From Clostridiales bacterium (GTDB taxonomy: Bacteria; Bacillota; Clostridia; Oscillospirales; Oscillospiraceae), in assembly GCA_029265405.1 (NCBI GenBank), contig JAJUJI010000001.1:186001-250000 (forward strand): a stretch of 64,000 nt of DNA, given 5' to 3'. The notes under the pieces are model-generated. The model did not search any database. It saw nothing but the letters and a program-made list of their open reading frames with translations, and was not told the origin of the DNA. The position numbers were made by a program, and so were the translations under genes. This document shows, piece after piece, positions 40,983 through 49,310 of the stretch; position 1 is the first letter of the stretch; each line of letters opens with the position of its first letter.

Positions 40983-42737
40983 TTACATGGCCTCGACCGT
41001 TTCTATGCCCAGAACGTCCATATGCAGGATCAGCAGCGACCTTACAAACCTGCATAGATTGAGCCACGAGGCCCTTTTATTTATATCCGCTTCGCTGAGT
41101 ATATGGTTGTCGTGGTAGAACATGGAAAACGCCGCGGCTATTTGGTAGGCGTTTTCGCAGACATAGTTCATGGCCTTGTCCCTGGCGGCCGCCCAGAAGG
41201 CGTCCGCCGTCTGGATAAGCCTAAGCATCAGGCTCCTTTCGGCCTGGCTGTAAATGCCTGCGACTAGCTTGCCGGAGACGCTGTCCTCGGCCTTCTTCAG
41301 TATCGAATTTATCCGTGTTATCGTATACAGGATATATGTGCCTGTTTTCCCCTCGAAGGAAAGGAATTTATCCAGATCGAACACGTAGTCCTTTGACATC
41401 TGGTTTATCATGTCGCCGAACTTTATGGCCGCAACGCCTATTTTTTCGGCGGCTTTCTTTATGTCGCCCTCCGCCGCGTAGTCGGAATCCTTCATTTTTT
41501 CCATGGCCGCCGAAGCCGCGTTGTCCAGCAGCTCCGACAGGCGCATGACCCCGCCCTCTCTGGTTTTATACGGCTTGCCGTCGGCCCCGTTCATGGTGCC
41601 GAAGCTCAGGTGCGCCAGCTCGGTTTTCTCCTCGGCTATCCCGGCCTTCTTCGAGACCCGGAAAACCTGCGTAAAGTGCAGCTCCTGCCGCTTGTCGACG
41701 ACATACCAAATCTTGTCCGGCGAAAAGTCAAGCTTTCGCTGAAGTATTGTGGCTATATCGGTGGTCTGGTAATTTATGGCGCCATCGGATTTTATAATGA
41801 TGGCCGGAGGTATCTGCGCCTTATCCCCTTCCTCCGACACGCTGACTATTTGAGCGCCGCCGTCCTCGCAAAGCAGACCCTTCTCTCTTAGGATCGAGAT
41901 CGCCTCTCCGACATACCTGTCGGCGTCGCTTTCGCCGTACCACAGGTCAAAATCCACGTTGAGCCGCCTATAGCTTTCCTTGAAGTCGTTGACGGATACG
42001 CGCCTTATCAGCTTCCAGACTGCGACGTACCCCGCCTTGCCCTGCTGAAGCTCGAAGGTTATCCTGTGGGCCTTTTCGTTGAAGGCCGGATCCGTCTTGC
42101 TCTTTTGGCTGGCGTAGGGATATATTTCATTGAGGGCTTCCGCGGTTATCTCCGGAAGCGCGTCCCCTTCCCTGTAGCCGTCAGAAAAGCAGGAATATTC
42201 CGGGTATCTCTCGGAAAGCTCGGCTATTACGAGGCCCATCTGCAGGCCCCAATCGCCCAAATGAACGTCGCCTATCACGTTGTAGCCCAGCAGCCGCATA
42301 AGCCTTTTCAGGGCCTCGCCGATTATGTGGGGCCTGAGGTGCCCGACATGAAGGGGCTTGGCGATATTCGCCCCGCCGTAATCGATAATTACGGTTTCCT
42401 TTTTTTCGGCTTTAGGTATGCCCGCATTCTCTGCGCTGATCATCTCGTTTATATAAGCCGTTATTTTTTCATCCGATAAAGTCAGGTTTATAAAGCCGGG
42501 AGCGGCCGCGGCCGCTTCGGCAAAGACGGGATTGCCCTTCAAAAGCTCCGCGACCTCCGAAGCGATAGCCAGAGGCGCTTTCCCGTATGCTTTTGCTCCC
42601 CTGAAGGCCCCGTCGCACTGATAGTGGCAAAGATCCGGCCTGTTGGAAACTATAACGCTCCCCAGGCTTCTGTCGTAGCCGCACCTCTCGAACGCGTCGG
42701 ATACAACGGCGGACAATTCTTTTATGACAGTCTCCAT
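40983..42737 (-). CDS. argS: Arginyl-tRNA synthetase
   Basis: This 584-residue class I synthetase charges tRNA-Arg. It has the Arg-tRNA N-terminal domain (residues 1-90), the HIGH-type motif HVGHLR with GGANIAKPLHVGHLRPH around it, GDWGLQMGLVI, the catalytic-core QTTDIATI region and a C-terminal DALR anticodon-binding domain (YTITRINSILKKA onward). The KMSKS loop is replaced by a GGVMRLSEL-like segment, common in ArgS. A perfect -10 promoter lies just upstream; it is divergent from ruvX. Confidence 0.95.
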   Translation of the reverse strand: METVIKELSAVVSDAFERCGYDRSLGSVIVSNRPDLCHYQCDGAFRGAKAYGKAPLAIASEVAELLKGNPVFAEAAAAAPGFINLTLSDEKITAYINEMISAENAGIPKAEKKETVIIDYGGANIAKPLHVGHLRPHIIGEALKRLMRLLGYNVIGDVHLGDWGLQMGLVIAELSERYPEYSCFSDGYREGDALPEITAEALNEIYPYASQKSKTDPAFNEKAHRITFELQQGKAGYVAVWKLIRRVSVNDFKESYRRLNVDFDLWYGESDADRYVGEAISILREKGLLCEDGGAQIVSVSEEGDKAQIPPAIIIKSDGAINYQTTDIATILQRKLDFSPDKIWYVVDKRQELHFTQVFRVSKKAGIAEEKTELAHLSFGTMNGADGKPYKTREGGVMRLSELLDNAASAAMEKMKDSDYAAEGDIKKAAEKIGVAAIKFGDMINQMSKDYVFDLDKFLSFEGKTGTYILYTITRINSILKKAEDSVSGKLVAGIYSQAERSLMLRLIQTADAFWAAARDKAMNYVCENAYQIAAAFSMFYHDNHILSEADINKRASWLNLCRFVRSLLILHMDVLGIETVEAM

Positions 42738-42766
42738 GTGATTAGTCCTTTCATGTCGTTCAGGCC

Positions 42767-42795
42767 ATTATAGCAATAAAGGCGCCGCAATTCAA
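42767..42795 (-). promoter_or_regulatory. Promoter of argS
   Basis: On the minus strand TTGAAT (42790-42795) and TATAAT (42767-42772) with a 17-bp spacer, 30 bp before the start codon. Confidence 0.75.
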
Positions 42796-42952
42796 CATTT
42801 CGGTTTTGGGCCGGCGGGGTCTTGTGCGCCGTAATATAAGAGGCTCCGCTTCGGCGTCCGGCGGCTATTAAAGCCGGCCGTCTCTCGCAAGCTCGGGAGT
42901 TTGGCATGCCCATTTTCCTTATCGTTTGCTTTTCCGCTCTTGTTTTGCGTGC

Positions 42953-42958
42953 TATAAT
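42953..42958 (+). promoter_or_regulatory. Extended -10 element before ruvX
   Basis: TGC-TATAAT with the hexamer at 42953-42958 lies 21 bp before the ruvX start; no good -35 is present. The start codon would lie in a very short leader. Confidence 0.5.
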
Positions 42959-42979
42959 GCCGTACGAGGGGGAAATAAA

Positions 42980-43390
42980 ATGAAAATCATGGCCATAGAT
43001 TATGGCGACGCGAGGACCGGCGTCGCTCTTTCGGATATCGGCGGCTCCATAGTCGGCGAAACGCTGGTCGTGGAGTCGTGGAATTATGAAAGGCTGCTGG
43101 AGCGGCTTTGCGGCATAGCTTCTGAAAAAGGGGCCGGGCTGCTAGTGGTGGGGCTGCCTCTGAACATGGACGGCAGCGAGGGGCCTAGAGCCGAGAAAAG
43201 CCGCGCGCTCGCCGCAGACCTGGCCGCGAAATGCGGTCTTGAGGCGGTTTTGCAGGATGAGCGCCGCACGACGGTGGACGCCAACCGCATCCTCTCCGAG
43301 GCGGGAAGGCGCGGCAAAAAGCGCAGGGAAACCGTAGACGCCGTAGCCGCCTCGCTGATTTTGGAAACCTACCTTAACCGGCGTCGCTGA
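42980..43390 (+). CDS. ruvX: RuvX/YqgF Holliday-junction resolvase-like nuclease
   Basis: The 136-residue protein has an RNase H-like fold: MAIDYGDARTGVALSD (first catalytic Asp), LLVVGLPLNMDGSEG, DERRTTVDA and a final VDAVAASLILETYL (last catalytic Asp). YqgF family members process rRNA precursors and may act on DNA junctions. ATG 42980 follows GAGGGGG and starts the conserved motif; the frame opens at 42926 but the extra residues lie over the promoter. It is divergent from argS. Confidence 0.93.
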   Translation: MKIMAIDYGDARTGVALSDIGGSIVGETLVVESWNYERLLERLCGIASEKGAGLLVVGLPLNMDGSEGPRAEKSRALAADLAAKCGLEAVLQDERRTTVDANRILSEAGRRGKKRRETVDAVAASLILETYLNRRR

Positions 43391-43525
43391 ATATATACCG
43401 ATGCCCGCCGGAAAGCTCGGAAGCAGGCGCCTGCTGGCCCGGCCGGATAAGCCGGTTGTTGGCACGCCTTTGTCATAGGGCCTGAAAGGCGCCGCGGCGC
43501 TTTTTCTCTTATGCCAAATATATCC

Positions 43526-43553
43526 TTGACTTTTTTTAACGGCATAATATAAT
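43526..43553 (+). promoter_or_regulatory. Promoter of the tandem esterase genes
   Basis: TTGACT (43526-43531) and TATAAT (43548-43553) with a 16-bp spacer, 32 bp before the first start codon. Confidence 0.8.
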
Positions 43554-43585
43554 GTTTGCAATGAAATATGAAAGGAAGTTAGCAC

Positions 43586-44464
43586 ATGGCTTGGTTACAG
43601 GTCGACTTTTTTTCCTCCAGCCTCAGCCGCCAGGTTCCCGTCAACGTGCTGATGCCTCAGCCCATGCAGTTTCCGGGAGCGCCGAAAAGGGAGCCGGAGC
43701 CTTTTAAGACCCTCTATCTGCTCCACGGCTACATGGGCAACCATACGGACTGGCTCCTGAACACCCAGATCACAGAGATGTCCCAGCAATTCAACATCGC
43801 AGTGGTTATGCCCTCCGGCGACAACGGCTTTTATGTGGATCAGGTCAAAAACGGCTTGCTTTACAGCCGCTACATAAGCCGGGAGCTCGTGGATTTCACC
43901 CGCAGGCTTCTGCCCCTGTCGCCAAGGCGCGAGGATACCTTTATCGGGGGTCTGAGCATGGGCGGCTACGGCGCGCTGTACAACGGGCTGAAGAATCCCG
44001 AGGTATTCGGCGCGATAATTGCCCTTTCCTCAGCCATTCTGCCTCCCATAGTAAAAACTGCCACCGACGAGCCCAACATGATGGGCATAACGAAGAGCTA
44101 TTTCCGCTCGCTGCTGGGCGACGACTGCTTTGAAAGGGATCTGGACGCCAGCGAGTACAACCCCTCGGTTTTGGCGAAAAGCATAATCGCCGAGAAAAAG
44201 CCGCTGCCAAACCTCTACTTTGCCTGCGGATACAACGACTTTTTGTGCCACGGAAGCCGCGCCCTGCACAACGACCTTGTCGGAATGGGCTTCGAGCATT
44301 GCTATGAGGAAGGCCCGGGCACCCACGAATGGGCCTTCTGGAACCGCCATCTGCGCCGCGGTCTTTCGCGCCTGATAAAGCTTCCTGAAATGCCGGCCGG
44401 CTTTGCCAACCCGTTCCAGGCTGATTTCAGGGACGAGCGCTACATACCCGACGATTTGAAGTGA
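43586..44464 (+). CDS. Alpha/beta-hydrolase esterase (esterase D-like), first of a tandem pair
   Basis: This 292-residue serine hydrolase has the oxyanion HGYMGN loop, the nucleophile elbow GGLSMGGYGAL and a late catalytic His in EGPGTHEWAFW. It belongs to the putative-esterase family that includes tributyrin esterase, S-formylglutathione hydrolase and acetyl-xylan esterase-like proteins. No signal peptide is present, so it acts in the cytoplasm. A paralogous gene follows after 19 nt. GGAAGTT before the ATG is a moderate ribosome-binding site. The ester substrate is unknown. Confidence 0.9.
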   Translation: MAWLQVDFFSSSLSRQVPVNVLMPQPMQFPGAPKREPEPFKTLYLLHGYMGNHTDWLLNTQITEMSQQFNIAVVMPSGDNGFYVDQVKNGLLYSRYISRELVDFTRRLLPLSPRREDTFIGGLSMGGYGALYNGLKNPEVFGAIIALSSAILPPIVKTATDEPNMMGITKSYFRSLLGDDCFERDLDASEYNPSVLAKSIIAEKKPLPNLYFACGYNDFLCHGSRALHNDLVGMGFEHCYEEGPGTHEWAFWNRHLRRGLSRLIKLPEMPAGFANPFQADFRDERYIPDDLK

Positions 44465-44483
44465 GAGAGGAGGAGCGGACATT

Positions 44484-45323
44484 ATGGCATTAATACAGGC
44501 TAATTTCACCTCAAGCTGCCTGAAGCGCCCCGTGCGCTTCAACGCGGTCATTCCGGCAGACTCCATGTTCGGCCCGCCCGGAGCCGCTCAGGAGCAAAAG
44601 CCGCTGAAAACCGTCTACCTGCTGCACGGCTATTCGGGAAGCTGCTCCTACTGGTTCACCGACTCCGTATTGAGCGCCATAGCCCAGCGTACGGGCCTTG
44701 CCATAATCATGGCCAACGATGAAAACCACTTCTATGTGGACGATATGCGCAGGCTGGACCTGTACGGCGAGCATATAGGCCGCGAGCTGGTGGAGTACAC
44801 CCGCTCCATCTTCCCGCTTTCAAGCAAGCGTGAGGATACTATTATCGCCGGAGTTTCAATGGGCGGCTACGGCGCTATACGCAACGGCCTTAAATACAAC
44901 GACACCTTCGGCCACATCGTTGGCATAAGCCCCGCCCTCGTGTACGACGGGGCCGGCGCAGCGCCCGAGGGCTCGGGCAGCGGGATACATAGGGGTTATT
45001 TTGAAATGGTCTTCGGCGATTTGAGCAAGGTCATGGAATCCGACATGAACCCCGCTGTTCTTGCCAAAAAAATTCTTGACACGGGCGGTCCCGTTCCGAA
45101 TCTGTACTTTGCCACCGGCTTCAACGACATGCTGGTGTTCACGGCAAGAAAGCTGCATAAGGAGCTTGAGGCTATCGGCTTCCCGCATTTTTACGAGGAA
45201 GGCCCCGGCTCCCACGAAGGCGCGTTTTTCGAGCCCCACATGCTGGCCGGCCTCGAGCGGTGCGGGCTGGAAAAAAGGCCCGAGTTCCGCAATCCGTTCT
45301 GGGTGGACGCGCAGGAAAAATAG
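44484..45323 (+). CDS. Alpha/beta-hydrolase esterase, second of a tandem pair
   Basis: The 279-residue enzyme is a clear paralogue of the preceding one: HGYSGS oxyanion loop, AGVSMGGYGAI nucleophile elbow, GRELVEYTR helix and EGPGSHEGAFF with the catalytic His. It diverges most in the lid region (~140-175) and in residues around the binding pocket, which suggests different ester preferences after duplication. GAGAGGAGG precedes the ATG. It ends at a terminator shared with the convergent sugar kinase. Confidence 0.9.
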   Translation: MALIQANFTSSCLKRPVRFNAVIPADSMFGPPGAAQEQKPLKTVYLLHGYSGSCSYWFTDSVLSAIAQRTGLAIIMANDENHFYVDDMRRLDLYGEHIGRELVEYTRSIFPLSSKREDTIIAGVSMGGYGAIRNGLKYNDTFGHIVGISPALVYDGAGAAPEGSGSGIHRGYFEMVFGDLSKVMESDMNPAVLAKKILDTGGPVPNLYFATGFNDMLVFTARKLHKELEAIGFPHFYEEGPGSHEGAFFEPHMLAGLERCGLEKRPEFRNPFWVDAQEK

Positions 45324-45335
45324 CGCCTGACGAGA

Positions 45336-45373
45336 GCGCGGACCGAAGGCTGAAAGCCCGGTCCGCGCCTTTT
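45336..45373 (+). terminator. Rho-independent terminator after the esterase pair
   Basis: GCGCGGACC (45336-45344) pairs with GGTCCGCGC (45360-45368), followed by CTTTTC. Confidence 0.75.
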
Positions 45374-46314
45374 CATTTCGCCGCTTCGAGCCTTGCCGAT
45401 ACCTCCGCCAAAGTGGGCAGGGCTGGAATGGCGCCCCTTCGCTCCACGCAAACAGAGGCCGCAGCGCAGCCCAGTCGGACGCATTCGGGCCCCGCCCGTC
45501 CGTTCTTTAAATAGCCGTATAAAAAGGCGCCCCAGAAGCAGTCCCCGGCTCCGGTTGCGTCCACGGCCTGCGCGGGACAGGCCGGAGCGTAAAAACCGCC
45601 TTCCTGCGTCATCAGATAGGCTCCCTTTTCGCCGAGAGTAACCGCAACAGCCTTCAGCCTGTAAGCCCTCATCAGCTTTTCGGCGGCGGTCTCATAATCC
45701 GCCGAGCCTGCCAGAAGCTCCGCCTCCTCCTCAGACGCCTTCAGCAGCTCTGCGTAAGGCAGCAGAGTTTCCGCCGCCGAAACGAAGCTCCCCCTGCTTT
45801 CCCAGAGAGCCGGCCTCCAATTGACGTCGCAGGATACCGCTGTTCCCGCCTCCTTAGCCGCCCTGAGCGCGAAAAAGGTCGCGCTGCGGGCGGGCTCGTC
45901 CGTCAGCGACAGCGTCCCCACGTGCAGGACCCGCGCCGAACGTATCAGGTCCAAATCCACCTCCTCGGGCGACAGGCGAGTGTCCGCGCAGCCCTTGCGC
46001 ACGAAAGCAAAGTCCCTTTCCCCGTTTTCCTTCAGCTCAACGAAGGCCAGCGTCGTGGGGCAGGCCGCGTCCAGGCGCAGGGCGCGCGCGTCCACTCCCT
46101 CGGCCTCCAGCACGCGCTTTAAAAAACGCCCGTGCATATCGTCGCCCGCCTTCCCGATAAAGGCGGACCTGAGCCCCAGCCTTGAAGCCGCGACCGCCAC
46201 GTTTGCTGGCGCGCCGCCGGGGTTGCGCTCGTAGAGCGCCATGCCCGCCTTAGAAACGCCGGCGGGGGTAAAGTCGATCAATATTTCGCCCAGAGCGGCA
46301 ACGTCCGTTCTCAT
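45373..46314 (-). CDS. PfkB-family sugar kinase, fructokinase-like
   Basis: This 313-residue kinase shows ALGEILIDFTP, the NPGGAPANVAVAASRLG motif typical of fructokinases, and the C-terminal anion-hole and catalytic motif DATGAGDCFWGAFLYG (catalytic Asp). SCDVNWRPALW is the usual ribokinase-family strand. It would phosphorylate fructose or a similar ketose. ATG 46314 is part of ATGA overlapping the stop of the upstream D-lyxose isomerase remnant, so translation may be coupled to that fragment. GAGGG precedes the ATG. Confidence 0.9.
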   Translation of the reverse strand: MRTDVAALGEILIDFTPAGVSKAGMALYERNPGGAPANVAVAASRLGLRSAFIGKAGDDMHGRFLKRVLEAEGVDARALRLDAACPTTLAFVELKENGERDFAFVRKGCADTRLSPEEVDLDLIRSARVLHVGTLSLTDEPARSATFFALRAAKEAGTAVSCDVNWRPALWESRGSFVSAAETLLPYAELLKASEEEAELLAGSADYETAAEKLMRAYRLKAVAVTLGEKGAYLMTQEGGFYAPACPAQAVDATGAGDCFWGAFLYGYLKNGRAGPECVRLGCAAASVCVERRGAIPALPTLAEVSARLEAAK

Positions 46315-46490
46315 AGATTTGCCCTCGGATACTCGAAGCATAAAAGATAAAGCGGGGCCTCGTCCCACTCATGGCCGAGGCTTTTCCGCCTTTCCTGCGA
46401 AAAATAGGCGAAGGGCGGCAGAAAAAAGCCTCTTTCTTTTATAAAGGCATCCGACCGTCTCAATATTGCGTTGATTTCCGAGCGCTTCAT
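46311..46490 (-). pseudogene. N-terminal remnant of a D-lyxose ketol-isomerase
   Basis: A 59-codon frame begins MKRSEINAILRRSDAFIKE and continues FFLPPFAYFSQERR and GHEWDEAP. This matches the N-terminus of D-lyxose isomerases (MKRSEIN..., LPPFAYW..., W near the EWDE element) as I know them; the full enzymes have roughly 170-230 residues with a cupin metal site, which is absent here. After EWDEAP the sequence departs (LYLLCFEYPRANL) and stops in ATGA overlapping the sugar kinase start. I read it as a deletion remnant fused to a short tail; expression as a leader peptide for the kinase is possible. A GGAGGGAG ribosome-binding site exists but is about 13 nt from the ATG. Confidence 0.7.
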
Positions 46491-46523
46491 ATTCGATATT
46501 GCTCTCCCTCCATGGACAAGCCG

Positions 46524-47543
46524 CTATTGCACATAGTCCTTCAGCACGTTTGAGGCGCATTCGGCAAACAGCCTCGCGCCTTCCAGCGCCTCTTTAAGCG
46601 TGTTGAGATTGGTCCCCACCTCGAGGAGCATGTAGCCCGGCGCCGCCTGCTCGTTGTAGCGCTCCTTTGAAAGGCAGAGGGGCCTTGCAAAACCGTCATA
46701 ACGCTGCTCCATTTCCATCTGTATTTCAAGCGCCAGCTTCAGGTTTTCCTTCCAGCTTGGGTGATGCAGGCCGGCCTCCCCCGTGGTGATGAGCAGCATC
46801 ACCTGAGCCGCGTCGGCCCCGCCGCCGGAATAGCAGGTTTTGCCGCCGCTTTCCAGAGCGTCCCTGTGCAGGTCTATAACCACCTTTATGGACGGGTATT
46901 TCTCAAGCCAGGACTCCACGGCAGCCAGCGAGCGCGTATAGGAGCCGCTGTAGCCGGGATAATCGTAGTATTCCCGGTCGTGGACGACGATAAAGCCCCT
47001 GTCCTCAAAGGCCCGGGCAAGCTCGTCTCCCACGCGTATCACGCTCCGGCTTTTGTCCAGCGTCCTGTACGGATCGCTTTCCTCGTATGCGTCGTCGCCG
47101 GAGGGGGTATAGGCCTCGCAGCTGTGGGTATGTATTATCAGTATCTGAGGCTGATCCTTCTTTAAGACCGAGGACCATCTTTCCCTAAACAGGGCGCTCC
47201 AGTCCGGCTGATACGACGTATAGTTGTTGATCTCGGGCAGTATCCCCTTCAGGCTTATTATAAGTCCCCCATGCTGGCCGCCGGTTTCCTCTTCATCCTC
47301 GGGCGTTCCCGAGGCGGCCTTCGTTTCCGGCAGGCTCAGCAGGCTCCCGGGAACCGAGCTTTCGCCGGCAAGCCAGGCTTCCTCCTTATCCGTGCCGTAC
47401 GGCATCGCAAAACTCATGAGAAGGGAGCTGTTGGCCAGCCTTTTCAGCGCCTCCGATATTCCAATATCCGCAAGCAGCTTCGCGAGCAGACAAAGAGCCA
47501 GCAGCACCGCGCCGCTTTTCCACCACAGCGACTGGTATCTCAT
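46524..47543 (-). CDS. spoIIP: Stage II sporulation protein P
   Basis: The 339-residue protein has an N-terminal membrane anchor (about residues 10-26) and a C-terminal amidase/endopeptidase domain: ILIIHTHSCEAYTP (metal His), HDREYYDYPGYSGSYTRSL, KVVIDLHRDA, and LLEVGTNLNTLKEA. SpoIIP degrades septal peptidoglycan during engulfment with SpoIID and SpoIIM. This is direct evidence that the lineage makes endospores. ATG 47543 follows GGGAGG; the upstream ATG at 47561 is not needed. It lies outside its usual gpr-spoIIP context, and the isomerase remnant and sugar kinase follow on the same strand. Confidence 0.93.
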   Translation of the reverse strand: MRYQSLWWKSGAVLLALCLLAKLLADIGISEALKRLANSSLLMSFAMPYGTDKEEAWLAGESSVPGSLLSLPETKAASGTPEDEEETGGQHGGLIISLKGILPEINNYTSYQPDWSALFRERWSSVLKKDQPQILIIHTHSCEAYTPSGDDAYEESDPYRTLDKSRSVIRVGDELARAFEDRGFIVVHDREYYDYPGYSGSYTRSLAAVESWLEKYPSIKVVIDLHRDALESGGKTCYSGGGADAAQVMLLITTGEAGLHHPSWKENLKLALEIQMEMEQRYDGFARPLCLSKERYNEQAAPGYMLLEVGTNLNTLKEALEGARLFAECASNVLKDYVQ

Positions 47544-47556
47544 CGGCGCACCTCCC

Positions 47557-47574
47557 CTCATATATAAATATGAG
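47557..47574 (-). promoter_or_regulatory. Inverted repeat before spoIIP
   Basis: CTCATAT (47557-47563) and ATATGAG (47568-47574) flank ATAA, just upstream of the spoIIP ribosome-binding site. It may be an operator or 5' hairpin. I cannot assign a sigma-E promoter with confidence. Confidence 0.4.
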
Positions 47575-47596
47575 GATGAGGGACCTGTAAGAACTC

Positions 47597-47625
47597 TTGC
47601 GGGGAGCCCGGCCCCGTGCTATACT
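47597..47625 (+). promoter_or_regulatory. Promoter of the TSCPD gene
   Basis: TTGCGG (47597-47602) and TATACT (47620-47625) with a 17-bp spacer and TG one base before the -10. Confidence 0.6.
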
Positions 47626-47668
47626 TGGGCGGCTGAATACCGCATAAATCACTGAAGAAGGGCTAGGC

Positions 47669-47935
47669 ATGAAATACGTATATGAAACGCAGGGCACCTG
47701 CGCCCGCCGCATTATACTGGAAATCGAAGCGGACAAGCTTGCCAAGGTTGAGTTCGTCAGCGGCTGTCCCGGAAACACTCAGGGAGTGGCGAGGCTTGCC
47801 GAAAACAGGAACGTGGACGAGGTCATCGGCCTTCTTGAAGGGATACGCTGCGGCTACAGGCCGACCTCCTGCCCGGACCAGCTTGCCCGGGCCCTGAAGG
47901 AGATCAAGCAAGGCTGCCTTAAGCGGCAATCATGA
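47669..47935 (+). CDS. TSCPD-domain protein (TIGR03905-like)
   Basis: The 88-residue protein contains C-x-R near the N-terminus (GTCARRI), SGCPGNTQGVARL and the name-giving TSCPDQLARAL. These Cys positions are conserved in the family, which is related to a domain of vitamin B12-dependent ribonucleotide reductases; the stand-alone proteins have no established function. Its stop codon overlaps that of the convergent fusion gene: the palindrome TCATGA at 47930-47935 serves as TGA on both strands. Confidence 0.88.
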   Translation: MKYVYETQGTCARRIILEIEADKLAKVEFVSGCPGNTQGVARLAENRNVDEVIGLLEGIRCGYRPTSCPDQLARALKEIKQGCLKRQS

Positions 47936-49132
47936 CATTCCGTTGCCGCTTGCGCCGAGTTCTACTATAATATAGTCCCCTTTTTTCGGGTTGCAGCTTG
48001 AAAAGGCCCACTCAATATCGCGCCCGTGCAGGCTGGCGTACAGGCACTTTATTACGCCTAAATGGCTGACTATTATCATGTCCCTGCTTTTGTCCAGCGC
48101 CAGCATATCCCAAAGGCACCGCTCGACCCGGCGCTGCAGGTCGTAAAAGCTTTCGGCTTCGGCGTCGATTTTATAAGAGAGTATGTTTTCGCCCCGCCTT
48201 TTGTATTCGTCGGGGCATTCCCTTTTGATATCCTCAATAAGCCTTCCTTCCCAGGAGCCCAGCGATATTTCGTCCAGGCAGGGCATGACGCGCAGGGGCA
48301 GGCGAAGCGCTTCGGCTATTATCTGCGCCGAGGCCCTTGCCCTTTTCAGACTGCCGCAGTAGACCGCCTCGGCCGACGGCTCCGGCTTTAAGGCGGCAAG
48401 CTCGCCGGCGGCAAGGCGCGCCTGCTCCAGGCCTCTTTCGGACAATTGCGCGTCGTAGCGGCCGATGTAGATTTTGCCGGAATGCAGCTCCGTTTCCCCG
48501 TGCCGCAGAAGTATGAAGCGGCGCCCGGAGGCCGCTTCGGCAAGGCTCTTGCTTTCAAGCCGGAGCATGCTTTGATAATCCTCCGGCTCGTCCATGTCCA
48601 GCACAACGCCCTCATAGGGCACCTCGACGCGCAGGATTTCGGCCTCATAGCGCCCGGTCACACCCTTGAGCCCCATGTCCCCGGTGTATGCGAGTATTTC
48701 CCTAAAAAAGCGTGAGGGTATCCACAAAGGGTGCCCTTTTTTGCCGCGGAAGGCCGGAACGGCAAAATGCTCGCCGTCCGCCGCAGCCAGCAGCTCCCTG
48801 ACGGCTGCCGCAGGAACCAGCGGGCAATCGGCGGGCAGCAGCAGCGCCCCGCGCGCCCCCTTCTCGCTGAAGCGCCTCACCCCCGCCCGGACGGAGGTAA
48901 ACATGCCGCCGCCGTAATCGGGGTTGCATATCTCCTCGGCCCCCTCGGAGGCTATAAGCTCCCTGAGCAGCTCCCCGTTGTACCCGGTCACTACGCCCAC
49001 CTCGTCCGCGCCGCCGGCCTTCAGGCTGCGTATAGCCAGGGCCAGGGCCGGGACGCCTCCCAGCTTTAACAGAGGCTTAAAGGCCCCCATCCTCGAGGAA
49101 TATCCGGCCGCAAGCACTATCGCCCCCGTCAT
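47930..49132 (-). CDS. MocA/MobA-like nucleotidyltransferase fused to histidine phosphatase
   Basis: This 400-residue protein has two domains. Residues 1-195 are an NTP_transf_3 domain of the molybdenum cofactor cytidylyl/guanylyl-transferase type: IVLAAGYSSRMGAFKPLLKLGG, LLLPADCPLV and GHPLWIPSRFF. Residues ~205-400 are a phosphoglycerate-mutase-like phosphatase: FILLRHGETELHSGKIYIG, YCGSLKRARASAQI, DEISLGSWEG and VSHLGVIKCL; this domain resembles CobC alpha-ribazole phosphatase. The N-terminal domain could attach a nucleotide to Moco made by the moe/moa operon; the phosphatase substrate is unclear. No broken reading frame or linker Gly stretch is seen. Confidence 0.9.
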   Translation of the reverse strand: MTGAIVLAAGYSSRMGAFKPLLKLGGVPALALAIRSLKAGGADEVGVVTGYNGELLRELIASEGAEEICNPDYGGGMFTSVRAGVRRFSEKGARGALLLPADCPLVPAAAVRELLAAADGEHFAVPAFRGKKGHPLWIPSRFFREILAYTGDMGLKGVTGRYEAEILRVEVPYEGVVLDMDEPEDYQSMLRLESKSLAEAASGRRFILLRHGETELHSGKIYIGRYDAQLSERGLEQARLAAGELAALKPEPSAEAVYCGSLKRARASAQIIAEALRLPLRVMPCLDEISLGSWEGRLIEDIKRECPDEYKRRGENILSYKIDAEAESFYDLQRRVERCLWDMLALDKSRDMIIVSHLGVIKCLYASLHGRDIEWAFSSCNPKKGDYIIVELGASGNGMS

Positions 49133-49310
49133 CTCAACACCCCTCCTGCCGCGGCCGTAAAACGGAAAATTTGCCGGCTTCCTTTCGCCGTCTTGCCGGC
49201 AAAGAAAATCGCTCCGCAGGCAATATCCATAATACTTTCACCCAAATTGCCAATAATAAAACAAGCGTGCCGGCCGAAGGGCGCGGATATGGCAATCCAA
49301 ATGAAATTCA

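Noticed and set aside
43480-43508. GCGCCGCGGCGC-TTTTT as terminator of ruvX
   Set aside because: It is a near-continuous palindrome that leaves a stem of only about four pairs once a loop is allowed; too weak to list.
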